Below, piece by piece: positions 1 through 13,500 of a DNA stretch of 64,000 nt. A program made the translations under genes and the position numbers. The DNA lies in the NCBI RefSeq assembly GCF_002443255.2, contig NW_019211458.1, positions 14,503,939 to 14,567,938 on the forward strand, given 5' to 3'. The notes beneath the pieces were generated by a model that saw nothing but the letters and a program-made list of their open reading frames with translations, made no database searches and was not told where the DNA came from. Every line of letters starts with the position of its first letter. Positions within the stretch are counted from its first letter, which is position 1. The stretch comes from Varroa destructor (taxonomy: Eukaryota > Arthropoda > Arachnida > Mesostigmata > Varroidae).

Positions 1-1345
1 CAAGTCGCGTTCGGTCTTTTTATCACTATCCACAAGCCGCGTCTAAAATACGTGTAAAAAGTATATAGAGATAATAGCTTTAACATCAGAAGAGAATTTC
101 TCGCACGCCAACGAATCAATCAAGGATTTTCTTTAAAACACGGTTAAATAGTAAACAAATAAGTAATTTATTGTTGGGAAAATGGCTATGATTAGTTCAA
201 AGTAACTTCCCTTGGTTTATAATAAATGTCGTACACGATATAACAAACAGACATTGAATACCAAATCAGCATATCTCTTTATCTTCTAATGTAAAGCAGA
301 TTATCGTTCTTCTTGCGCTACTTCAGCGGGCTGTTGCGCGAGTTCTATGTGCGTAACAAAACCGAAAAACATAAAAACATCATATGTTGATTTCGACGTT
401 TTAATTTGGTCGATGTGGCGTTTTTTTTAAATATGGTTGTAGCCATGGTTTCAAGTAATGAATTACTTTTACTCTTGAAACGTATATATATATATATATT
501 TATATATATAAACTTAAGGTTCTATATATAGCATCTACCAGCATTCTATTCATGACGCACGTATGCTTCGAACAATTTAGAAGTATTGCCTCTACATTAC
601 CAAAGTGTATTGTGTGTTTACGTTCATTTATGTATACAAAAACTGTATTTATGTACACAAAAAATTCACCAGTGCTTTAAGCGACAGGAGTAGCTGGCAG
701 GTTAAGTGAAACGTGTAACCTTAAAATGTATTTATTGAGACTCAAGATGATTCGTAACTAATAATTGTGCGATGTTGTAGCAGGAGCACAATGACGTGCA
801 ATTTCGAACCGAATATTATCTATATCCTTTATATCTATAAAGAAATCTTCAAAATCATCTTCAGGTATTGCTTCAGAGATTACCAGGGGAAATGTTGCAG
901 AATCTATTTTGGGTTTTCCCAACAGGCGTGCGAGGCTACGAAGTAATCACATCGAAAACTGTCGCAGTTTCGTTCACTTCTTATAAGTTACTTCTTTCAT
1001 CATCCTTTGCCAACGTTGAGACAAAAAATGTTATTACTAATAGTGATAAAACAGGACGATGACTAATGTTCTATTCAGGGCGCTATGTTGAAAAGAAGTA
1101 TGAATTCTTGGTCATTTTGCGACAATATTATCTCGTTATCGGTATTGACTGTGTGCTAATAGATAGCGATCCTGATCCTCGTTTCTGGTTTGTGTGTTTC
1201 ACTATTGGAAAAATGATTAACTTCGTATGATAACACTTCCTATTGTTAGTGTTAGATGATATAGTAATGAAAATGGAGTTCAAATTATTGTGCAGTCTGT
1301 ATTCGATACTTATATGGAAGGACACGTGGCAACGGAACTCAACGG
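1..1345. other. 3' flank of G-alpha; nothing coding recognised
   Basis: AT-rich sequence downstream of the G-alpha stop (minus strand). It holds short (TA)n runs near 483-510 and no protein-like open frame that I recognise on either strand. The 3'UTR of G-alpha presumably occupies the right part. Confidence 0.5.
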
Positions 1346-1550
1346 CTATAAAAGCTGATAAGCGTCAATATTCATTTTAAGTATCGTAGTAAGAACAGTT
1401 TCGAAGACTGCTTTCACATTAGCTGTGTCAACGGCTGTAGTGAAATGCGGAAAAACGGGACGCTGCGTAGCCGTCAAAAGTTTACTTTGCACAAATAAAG
1501 CCGCGGAGTCAACATTCTCATCAGGTCCTCGGAACTCGGAGAAGTAATAC
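1346..1550 (-). CDS. G-alpha exon 6 (C-terminus and stop)
   Basis: Acceptor TTTATAG. Residues 305-371 and TAG stop. FSEFRGPD matches the family's FPEYxGP; FTTAVDTANVKAVFETV is the TCAT-type guanine loop and the alpha-5 helix. The tail KMNIDAYQLL is the receptor-contact region; it has no cysteine at -4, so no pertussis-toxin acceptor site as in Gi/o. Confidence 0.94.
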
Positions 1551-4500
1551 CTATAAAGAAATAATTCAACGAGAATATGAAAATCATTTAATATTGATAA
1601 GTTGAGGTTGGGAAAGTAAAAAGATAGGTTGTATAGGTTTGTATGTAATGCATACTATTGTTTGCAGTACTGTTGATAGTTGGCAGACTTTTGAAGCTAG
1701 ATTTTTTTTTAGGTATATTCATAAATCATTAGTACTCCAGAAGATTGTCGCAATGACATTATGATCTTACCTAAGATGACGTTTCGAATAGAGTATTTTT
1801 TGCCGGAAGAGATCCATTTTATTCAAAAACAAAATCATCAAACAGCTTTGGAAATAACGATTTGTACCAATTTTTCGAAATAACTCAATGCTATCCTGCA
1901 GTCGATTCTGAAAAGTACAAGGAAGCAGTGAAAAGAAAAGGTTAACATTACAGATTAGACGAGTTATCTAATACCATACAGGCTCGTTAATATTATCCAC
2001 AAGTTGCACATCTTTTACTTAAAAGTAAGAAATCTTTTATATANNNNNNNNNNNNNNNNNNNNNNNNNNNNNNNNNNNNNNNNNNNNNNNNNNNNNNNNN
2101 NNNNNNNNNNNNNNNNNNNNNNNNNNNNNNNNNNNNNNNNNNNCTAATATTAGAGAGTCTAGGAATTTAAAATTTGTTTGTCTAGTCTATCCTTTCGTGT
2201 GTTGAAATTATGATTAGCTTTGCTAGTGGCTCACTCCAGTGTTGCGTTCAACGAGTTATGGTTAATAGTAACACTAAATAATAATTTTGTGACCCGTAAT
2301 TCTCTCTTAATTGCACATACCCTTCTTTTTTTTTAGACGAAAGAAGAAAAAAACTACAGAACTATTGAGTGTCGTCTTTAACAAAGATGTCTGGTTCTTT
2401 ATTGGTCATTATGATAGCACTCCACTGAATGCTTTTATCTATAATCGTTAATGACTTAGTTTGGCTTGATTGTATCTAGTCGGTCGGTAAATCACAGGAA
2501 GTACTGTCGCTTCTAGTGTTACCCTCGGTCACAATGGAGGTTTATACTTTACTTACAATGGCACCTCGTCATTATTATTATTGTTTAGCATTATCAGCGT
2601 TGACTTCCATAGGCAACACGAGTGAATGTGATTGTTGGCTGCATTTACGTGTGCCGCGGCAACTGATGCAGCGACACGCTCCATCTGTTCTGCTTATTAT
2701 CGCGTCCAACACCTAAAATTTTCCACCACTAGAAACGGTCACCGTGTTCCCTATGAAGCATTGTCAGTAGTGCATAGTCACATGCACCGAGAATATCACC
2801 TCTTTTTAGAAATTCCTCGCTATTTCTAAGGCGTAGTATCTTAGCCGTCTAGTCGTTGAGAATCTGTATACATATACTCAGGAACCGTTCGAAAATTATT
2901 CTGTTTAGCTTCTTGTATAATATCGCGATTAGGTAATAGAAACCAAAACTGTTCGGGATCGTTCGGACACCTACTTTCAAACCTTATGAATATAGCATTT
3001 TGCGGTCCAACAACGATCAACACTGATTCAGCTTTTAGTCAGAAACTTAAATGTCTTTGAACTCTCTTGAATATTTAAAAAGCCACGCCAAAGTAGGTAT
3101 GCAAGGATACGTATGACAAGTAGAACTGTAGACGAAGGGAAAGTCAAAAATGAGCAAACATTTCAAAGAATTCAGATAGTTTGGATACTTACGAGATTAG
3201 GTTCAGTCTGCATCAGCATATCGTAGCCAGACAACGCTACAACAAAGATAACAGCTCGTACGTCCTCGAAACACCGCATCCATTTTGATACTGTCCAATA
3301 AGGTGTGGCAGAATTCAAGGAGATGCCGGCATCAAGAACTCGTGCCCGTAACGCTCCTTGGCACGCAATAAACTCGGTCTCGATGACGCCGTTCGTTCGG
3401 ACACGGGCTCGTAAAACATCGCGGACAGACGGCTCGTACTTCTCCGATGTTAGTCGTTCGATATTTTCAAATAGGCTAGAATTATTTTGGACACATTTTT
3501 TGCTTTAAGTAGATGAAGAAAATTGGCAAAAATAAGTTGATTCACGACAAATAGCTAAATTTTTAAACAATAGATAAAAACACATATATTCTGTAATATA
3601 CATCGACTTAAAAATAGACGATTCAGCCAACTGATCATACATAATTGATGCGATACACCCTGTCTTTGTTCATGCTCTCTACGTAGAACAAGCAAAGAGG
3701 CCATGTAATCTTTCACTCCGATGAGAAATGGCATTTTAATGCTCACTCCCATCCCCATCCGGCACAATAAGCGTTAATATATTACACATATAGAAACAGA
3801 TACTGACTACATAGCAGAATCGTTGAGCTCGTACTCATGACCTCTGAGCACCGCTGTGCGGACGCCTTGATCTCGCCAAAGGGCCTCTAATGCCCGGATC
3901 GTTTCGTCACTTAGCGTGTAATAATAATTTGTCTCATTTTCGCCGACTGGTGGGATTGCCGGATGTGACAAAACGAGTTTTGCCGCAGATTTGTTTCGTG
4001 GGTTGCCCAATCGAATTCGTAGTAGACCCATTCCTGAAACAATCGCAAATGACGATATACACTGTCAATTTTGTACACTTTTTTTAATAAAAACTTTTTC
4101 ACATAATTTCTCACACTGTTTGAACAACAACCCGATCTAAATGCGTTTCGCAGAACATGTTCCATTTAGTAACTTAAGTCTGCTTGCTATAGGCTATAAT
4201 CAATGTGCATTCTAGCTATCCGCACATCTTAGTATAGCTTAGACTTTGCTGGCCTATTACGTACCAGCGACCTCTTACACATAAACGGCATCTGAAAACA
4301 AGATTACATCCGATTTGTAGAGGAAGGCAGATGGGCGCGAAATTCTATATGCTATTGCGTTTCGATATTGGATAATGATGGGTAGTTCGTAGATTGGCGC
4401 ATATACTACCGAATACATTGAATTGGTAGATCTATAATTATAAAAAATATAATAACTAAATTTAGAAATTCTGCACATCACAAGTTTTCTATCCTGCTGA

Positions 4501-7500
4501 ATTAAGTTACTTAAGACCTGCTACTCAAGTACTTACCAGCTAGCGTGTACTTCATCGAACTGAGAAGATTGTCAAGGATGGTAGGTCGAAACGACAAGAG
4601 TTCCTCATCGCTGAAACCCTCATTATAAATAACCTTCATCTGTTTTACCAATGTACTTTTGCCACTTTCACCGGTACCTGTAGATTAGAGAGGTGAAACA
4701 CGATTAACATGCTAGTACGCTTGTCGCCAATAAATAGACAAGTATTGGCGCCATGCTGAGTTCGGGTCATTTTCTTTTATAATAAAATTTATTTTTCGTT
4801 CAGTTATATTGTTGTTAATGGGAAGTCTCCACGTTCCTCATACGATACGTTTTCATCCATAGTTCAAGCACGATTTTAATGGTGGCGTGTTTGGGACAAT
4901 CGTGCGTTAGCCTTAGCTTCTCCTTTAACACCTCATTTGTATTACGTTACAACCTAGCTATCTATGATACAAGTAAAATTTGGTACAAATTGATGTTTAT
5001 CACCCCTCATATTGGCGCTAGACTAAAAACAGCACCGTGGGCTGCCAGTTAGTAGTTAATGTCCAATCGACTGACAAATTATTTATGACATTTGCAATTT
5101 AGAATGTGCTACAATAAAAAATTTGCTGTGAAGACACTTCAGCTATTATTTTCGCTATAAGGATATTTTAGATTTTGAACGTTCTTTTGAGAACCGAAAG
5201 GAGGTCTACTGAGGCATCAACAGGCCAAAATTATATTAAAAAGTAGAGCTTTGACTGACAAAATTTGTCTGGGTAACTATATACTTTTTACTGGTGTAAT
5301 GGTCTTAGTGGCCGCATATAAACAAATAGCAAGTCATGCCTTATAATCAGAGCATCGACACGGATGAAGTATCCTTTTTTTGGCAGATTAAACTTATTCG
5401 GCGACAGCCGTTTTGTTCCTTCGATGAATAGGCTGCCATACACCTAATAATTAATATTAGCTTTCTCTAATGAAACCTTATCACTTCCGTCAAAAAATGG
5501 ACTGAAATGCTGGCCGGTCCAGTCAACATGAGCGACGACATTTTAGTGGCATTCTGTTTATACATTTCGATGATAAACCAACCATAGCATGTTATGTACA
5601 GGACATCAATTGCGAGTGTTCGCAAATTTGCCAGAACGACCTAGATGAGCTAGGGCTATGAGCAAAATCGTGCTAGATTCTTCCTCAACTAGTCCCCCCG
5701 TAACCGAATACAACGTATGGGTCAATCCATCTGTTTATCATCAATGCTATACTGTGTACGATTGTTTGCTTTCTTTGACAGCTAAATAGTATATCTAGAA
5801 ATTAAGTACATGTTAAGATAAGTAGACATGCGTACTAAGGGAACGGCGTACGCCGATCATGACTCGACGCTTCCCTTCCTTTTTTGGCGCCGTCGAAAGA
5901 GACAATTTTCCGTCTCTATTTCGTTGACGCGTGGTGGCTACGCATTCATTTATGAATGCGTGCCGATCGGTCTGCTCGTCCGGCCGTCTGTCTATATTTA
6001 TGTACACCTTATGCAAATGATAGTATTCCCAGTACATGCCATTACAGAACAGAGAAGAAGAGCAGGCAGAATACAGGTTCAGATGTGTGATATTTTCCTT
6101 CTCCTGCGGCCAGATGTAGTATTGTGTATCTTAATATTGGTGACACAAGATCAGACAAAGACATGAAAATGAAGTAAAAGTCACTACCGTCTATCTAATA
6201 ACAGGTGAAATACGGAAAAAAAGTGGCATCGCAGAAAGGTTATTTTATGGTCAACTGCGGGCCCATATTAATAGCCGGAAATTTTAAGGAATGAAACAAG
6301 AAGGAGAACAGTCAGATCATGGCATGAAATAATGAACATCTATAATAGATAGTACTTAAAAGATGTTCTACGATTTTTTTCGTATCAGATTGCAATTATA
6401 TTTACGCCAAGGGTGGTACGTAGGATGATGAAGTGCGTATTTGTTTTGCATAGCTATAGAAAATGTTCGGAGAGAAAAATAGTCTTTATTCGAAATACTG
6501 CTGCATCAAGTGCTACTCGTAGCCTGCACTTGGCTACTAATGTCATAGAGAGACCGAAATCAAGGATGAATCACCACGACGTTGTCGGATTTTAACTCGT
6601 GAACCTTTCGTTAGCAATGGGAAACGGTGAAGTTGTGAACCACGTACACCACGAGTCGCTAACGATCATTGGCGTAAATAAGCGTTCGATTCAGCCCAGC
6701 ATGCCGGGTTGTTCTTTTAGAATACATCCTAATTCGAATCACCGAATGTTTCTATATTAACGTAACAATTTTTTAAATTATCTTGCTAAGGAGATCCGCT
6801 CAGTCGGATATAGTTTCGTATAGGAAACACTCTAATGTTCGCGACAGCTCGTATAAAATATAAAAAAAGAGGTTAAAAGTATTCTGCGGCAAATTTGTGT
6901 CGTGAACATTTGCTAGCTCAACGGAAGCTCGCAAGATAGTAGGTAAATGTATTCCCTAAGGATGCCTTTTTCCAGCCAATATTATAACAACAACACCAGA
7001 AAAACTCATTTAGCTTACACGTCAGAAGTCACATCAGAAAACAAGAGTTCTCACTCACCTCTGTTTCAACAATCATCGATCTTGATCTACAGTTATTCAC
7101 GATCTTGAGAAACATTTTCAGCTAATAAATTGTAGGAATACCACACCATGGATGCATTTACCTATGGTGCAATGCACTTCTGCTCGTCTGCTACGCGTGC
7201 TCAGTTAGCCGGACTATGTCAGATGAGTTTTAATTATTTGCATGTCATCGTCGAGGCCATTTTCCCCTCGTCTAAGAGAGACATAGTGAACGAGTGTAGA
7301 AAACGCTTTTCGTAAAGCCATTCGCGTCTATGAATCAACAACCACCTATTTACCAATCAGTTTGTTTTTGCGATGGGATCCTATTAGACGCAACGTTCAG
7401 GAAAGCGTGATGCCATGCTCGGACCAATTAACATCGGTATATCAGACAAGTTTGCTGACCGTATGTCTGCGTAACGTAATAGTTGCTAAATCGATATAAA

Positions 7501-10500
7501 TGTATATTCCGATACATTTATGAATTACGCCCGGTTTTTGACACAGCAGCTTTTTTTGCTTCGGAGCACCGATATCAATAGGCCGAATGTACGTCCTCTG
7601 TCCTAATACCATTCTCTGGTTTTTATAGTTATAATAGCTGTCTATAATGGTTTCGGAGAAGAGAAATTTCATGACTCTGTCTAACAGAAAACGATTGAAA
7701 TCGAGATGCTGAATGAGATAAAACCCTACAACTACGACTATCGCTATGGCTCGCTGCTGCTAGTGCTATCGGTCCCCTTGACAAATACGACGGGGTTAAA
7801 TAGAGCCCATCGTTTTTTATTTCAATGAAGAAAGAGAATTAGTTCTTGCAACGGCAAAGGAAACGGACATGCTAAGGCGACTTGAGTGCATGCCATGGCT
7901 GCGACTAGAAGTTTTTTCAAAGCTGAGTAGGATAAACTCCTATATATAAAATCAAAATACTTTGACCGGAATCGCAAGGTAAATGATCATTCTGTGAACC
8001 AGGCATAACGGCTATTTCTCGCTGACCATTGTGGCGATAATAGTAGGCAGCACGAGAATGTCTTGAAAAAGATGGACATAAAAACAATGTGATGTAGATT
8101 AACTTGTACGGTTTTTAATAACACATACTACAAGTTATGACTTTTAAGCCCCAGCAGTGGGCAGTAAACGCCAACTCACGAGTTCCCTCTGGGATCATGT
8201 GAGAAATGGGTTGTATTTTTAGGATATGTATAATAAGCACGTGCTTGGCACAAAGTCAGCTTCTTTGACTCTCCGGAGACTTGTGGTTGGTTCAACCTAT
8301 GGCCTACATATATCAGCACTTGCTTCTTTCGCCTGTCAAGCAATTACTAGCGTCCCTGTCATTGGCTCCATGCGATTCAGAACTTTACTATTTTTTTTTA
8401 TTGTATAATGTTAGGTTTAAGGTGTTTCATTCATACATTACATGTTCCCATGCAATTTCAAACCTTGTGTAACAAAAATATTGACGCAGTATGTATTTGA
8501 ATCCGAAATTGAAAGGCACTGCAGCTCTTAGGAAACGAAACGATGTGAGCAAAGGACGTTCGAGTGGAACTTTAAACTTTCCTTCATGCAATCATTTAAG
8601 CTGTTTACATGGAAAGCGCAAATAGTATTTACTGACATGGTCGGAACTAATGCAAGTATTTTGGTATGCAAACATTGTCTTCATGTGTACTTATGCGTCT
8701 CATTGTGCCCGCAAAAAGGCAAAAGTTCCTTCCTATAGGAATTTAAGATGCTTTTTTCGATCGTGAGAAGGCACTCATTGTTAACTAATTGGGAAATGTT
8801 AAATGGACTCGAAATTTCAAATTGGTGTGCTCAATTAATCAGTTGAACATCTTAGATCACATGTTTTCACATGGACGTCGGCCACATATGAGAGAACATT
8901 GAGGGGTCATATCTGAAGTAAAAAAAATCAGTCAATATGAACTCACGGTTCTCAATGTAGTAGTACAAAAGCAGGCTATGTATTTTACGAACATTAAACA
9001 CGTATATCATGAAGAGTGCTGAAATCTGAAGCCGAGTCAACCCTTCCTCATATAGGATTAAAAACAGATGCCTCAAGCCAATAACAGTCGACAAGGTAAC
9101 CAAAATATATATATGGAAGAAAGCCAGGAAAAATTGATTTCAATTTAATCGTACGTTTACCAATTATTTCTCGGTCCCTTTACTCCTACGTACAATTACC
9201 ACACTAGTTTACGGTGATCTATAGAAAAGCGGATGACAGAATTTCTCTGGTCGGCTGCTAGACAAAATTATTTTTTAATGCAGAACGAAGAAGTCGAAAA
9301 CTGGATGACAGTGCCCGTCATTAGAAGAAGTTTACAATCCGTCTTCAAAACGTGGTCGGAGTATTCTGGTTTAAATGGTCATTGCACAGTCAGCGTGTTG
9401 TTGTCGAATTACCCGAAAATTGCAGAGATCGCCGGTACTATTTTTCTTACCGCGCCACTGAAATATGTTCCCGGAAAAACGGTTCTCGAGCACAAACTCT
9501 GCATGGCTACGTCTACGCGAATTCATTTTTGCGCGGTGTGATTTTCGTTTCTGAAAGCACTCCAGCTAATTGTATCAGTCATATATACATGGCAATAATA
9601 ACATTCGTTATTAACCAATTTTCAAAAGTTGTACGATTCGTGTTTGTGTCGTGCGGGGTCAGAAATGATACTCTATGGTTAATAAAGTTTAATAAGAAAG
9701 TGGATTACTGCAAGCAGTTCAAAGATAGTTTGGTTGAATGATAGCGTTCAGATTTCGGTCTCCAACTATTACAGACATCTCCGAAGCGGTAATGACCGAT
9801 GGAGTGTGCGGTTGTTCTGGGGTTAGCCAGAACGACGATGGTTACTGAGGCCCTTGCTGCTGTTTGATTCTATGCTCTATGCTGTGGCGTCGAGTGATGG
9901 TTGCAGGATGCTTAATCTAGGCCAGGAACAGCGGTATTGCAGCAGTAGGAAATGAGTGGAGATTGAGCATGTTGGACGCGCTATGGATATAGGAAAAAGG
10001 AGGCTGGCACTGAAATACAGCGTCATCATTGTCTCAATAGCGTTCACTTGTCGGTCGGTATTAAATACAAGCGAGACGGCCTGTAGTGGTACCTAATTAC
10101 TGTTGACAGCTTAACACATGATCATAGCACTACAGTTAAGTATAGTCTACTCCCTTCTGCTCGATTTGGACAAGTAGTAATAATAGCAATAACTTTTGTG
10201 ATACAATCGGTTCTACGCTGTAGCTTGGGTTTAGGTCATGGTTGGGTTTAGGTAAGCTCTTTGCTAAATACGATGCCATTGAGCAACCACAGAAACACCG
10301 GTTTGTTTGTTTGTCTGTCTGTTTGCTTGACATCAGAGCAAAATGAGACGACGATTGTACGCAATGGCCATATGCTCTGCTTCTGGAGACAATTTAACGC
10401 AGTCGGCCGGATATAATACTAATCGCAATAGAAATGAACACGAGAACATTAACCTTAGCGACAACGTGAACGAGACACGTATAGCCTACTGCTTCCAGAA

Positions 10501-13500
10501 AGCAGCAAGCTAATGCTGCCACCAGACCAAATCAGACAAACGGCACCAGCAAGCTCAGACCCCATCCATGACACAGACTTCGTTCTCCGACATAATTCGT
10601 CAGGTCACCATCGGCTGTCGTTTTTTTCAACTTTTTAGCTCAATCCGAGCGTTTTATAGGGCGGTGAAATATATGATAGAGCCCTCGTTAGGGCAGCGAT
10701 GTTTATCACAAAATCAGAGTAGACCGTATTGCATTTAATAGAGCCTAAAGAGTTCGTTGCCTACTATCGAGTTCTCACTTTTGTCTAGACGCACCGGTTG
10801 AAAGCTAAGAGAAAAATGAACCGAACAAAATATACGTATTAAGTATAAAATGGTAATATAATAGGATAACAACGCAAATAGAATACTTCGTAATTAAGGA
10901 CCCGAACGTAATTCGCCCTCACCTGATTCCATCACCGCCCTAAGAGGTGATGAAATCAGGTTAGGTTAGGTTAGGTCGCACATAATTAAATAGAAGAACT
11001 GGTTTACCCTTTCAAAAAAGCGGAGAGTCACTATGATATATACTATAATTTTGGCTTTCGTAGGAGGGATCAGCCGAAACAGGTAAATTATTGGAGAAGG
11101 AGAAAAAACCTATTCTCCAGGCCAAAGGAATCAAACTTTTCGTTTATAAAAAAAATAATTCCTTCCAATAAATATTTCTACCGGTTTGCTACTAAGCGGA
11201 GCTTTGATCGTTGTTTGTGCTTCCGTGTAGCGTCTGTAATTCATCTTGTATCGCACCGGTGCGTCATTATCGGTAGCGCTTACGGTTTGTTATTTTTGTC
11301 CTGATGTGCGCATCTTTATGCGTGCGTGTCTTTGTCCACTGTTACGGCTGTCTGTACCAGGTTGTCAACGATAAGACAAATCAAAAACGGATAAATCCTT
11401 TAAAGCGGTACACATTACCATCAAAAGAAAAGCATATTACATATATTGTTTGAATTACCCACGATGCAGTCTGTGGAATTAAAGCGGAGACGTGTATACG
11501 CCTTGTTCTATCTTTCGTTCGTTGACTATCCTCTTTCGTTGTGGTCGTTGTCGTCGTCGTCGTCGATAAGTTCAAGCCATCGTTCAAATGCGCCTTCCTA
11601 TCTTTCACTATGCCACTTGCCATTACAACCTGCTCGCTCCGCCAAAGTCCCTCCGCTTAGAAAACAAGCAATTGACCTTCAACAAAAGATCGACGAGATC
11701 GTCACTGGAGGAACAACAAGCACAGCTATAGGACTGAGCCAAAAATAGGAGCACGATAGTAGAATCGAGGATATGAGGCGGGAAACAGCGCCAGCGTCGT
11801 TCAGTCGGAATCTATGGGCCATTTTCTAACGGTCGCAACGGAATTCACTTGGCCGTTGACGAGCGGTAACAAGTCAACTTTGGCTTTTAGCAACCGACAA
11901 AAGCCAGAGATGGTCGGAGATGCTGGATGCTACGCGGCTGTACGTCTCTGAAAGAATAATAAATCTACTGTTCTGCGAGAGCGTGTAAATGTAAGCTGTT
12001 TATACAGAATAGGCAGAAAGTAGGCTCCACAGGGTTCAGAGTGGGCGTAACACCTGGCGAGCGCACGGAAATGCATGGCTACAATCAGCTTTATATAAGG
12101 CTGCGCGCATCATTAAGCTTCATTATCGTATCATATTTTTTTTTTTCGTTTTTTGTTATAGTATTTCTATCCTCACGATCAGCGTATAAATACTCATTGG
12201 CTAGTGGAAATACATGTGGTTATTTTGATAGGTCTTTTTGATGTTTGCAGTTTTGATTTACGAGATTAGCTAGGGTGATGATATAGGCAATGCGTGTAAA
12301 AGTTTCACTACTCGCTATCGGCATAGAATAATGAGGCTGTCGTTCTATCTTAACAGTGTGTGACAAAACATATAACTGTCCTATTTTTTTTGCTTTTACT
12401 AAAGTAAAACGACCGAAATAATGATGAGAACGCGGTTAACGGAATGTTCGATCGTATTTGTCCTCTTTACGCATTTAAGGCAGCAAAGCTAGCGGCACGG
12501 AACCTGTTACTAACTGGTAGCGGTGCCACGACAATACGAAACACCGCTGAAGGTGTTGCTTATCTAATTAACTAAGGTACCAAAATGTGAATTACGGACT
12601 TAAACAAATGACGTTGTCAAATGCGGACACTGATGCCCACACTGCCATAAAGCAGACCGATCGTTCATTTTGATCAGTGACAAATCAGACAAAAAGCTAT
12701 CATGATATATTAGAAGATGTCAGTCACGGTTTTGGTCATTGTTGTAAACGGCTAAATGTTAGATGTTTTAGTTTGTATAGGTTTCTATTAACATCAAAAC
12801 TAGTGTTCTGTAAAAAGCTACAACGGCCATAAGCAATGACCTGTCCCCATCCAGGTCTCTCTATTCATTGAAATGGCAAAACAGATGACAAGCTCTCTGA
12901 CCTCGCTCATTAACTGCTGTATAATTCGGCCTGCTGTTTATCTCAGTTTAAGGTTATAATGTATTAGCACAAAGCACCTACACATTAACACATAACATAA
13001 GGCCGACCGTCGCCGACCGACCGTGGGCTAAAATAAATAATAACTAGCAGAGACTACATAGATTACAAAAAAAAAAAAAAAAAAGCACAAATGAGCCGCC
13101 TCTGTTCCGGTTATGAAACGGCGATTGCACAATTACACGCCTTGGCCATCTTCGGACGCAGAAATCGACGGCGGAAGCAGAAGAAAATGTGGTATTGGTC
13201 TTCTACTCTCCACGCTAGTTCCTTTAAGCGTTTTCTTTCAAGGTTCACTTGGCGAATGCGTAGCAGTGTCGGTACCAATACCCAATTTTGTGCGAATTTA
13301 GTAGGTATACATATGTACTTATATTACAATTACTTTATGTACTTATATTAACTGGCTAGCATTACCGTGGCATTTGTCCTAGGCTAATTCTACATACCGT
13401 TCTATATAAACATTAAATTAGATTCTTTCTCTTATTATTATGGGATCAACAGTATGTTCAAACTATTGTTTTGTTGGCATCATATAGATTTATGTGTACA

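Noticed and set aside
2841..3040. Protein-like minus-strand stretch (LIVVGPQNAIFIRFES … QRLDG) inside G-alpha intron 4
   Set aside because: Its possible acceptors give phases that do not fit the phase-0 donor of exon 4, while exon 4 joins the NRLQDSIELF exon perfectly without it. No G-alpha motif is present.
9233..9741. Two overlapping plus-strand open frames of about 100 and 129 codons
   Set aside because: They overlap in different frames, match no family I know, and lie in the G-alpha first intron without a credible exon structure.
11381..11623. Open frame with a threonine run (minus) and serine run (plus)
   Set aside because: Produced by a CGT/ACG triplet repeat; both strands are open by composition.
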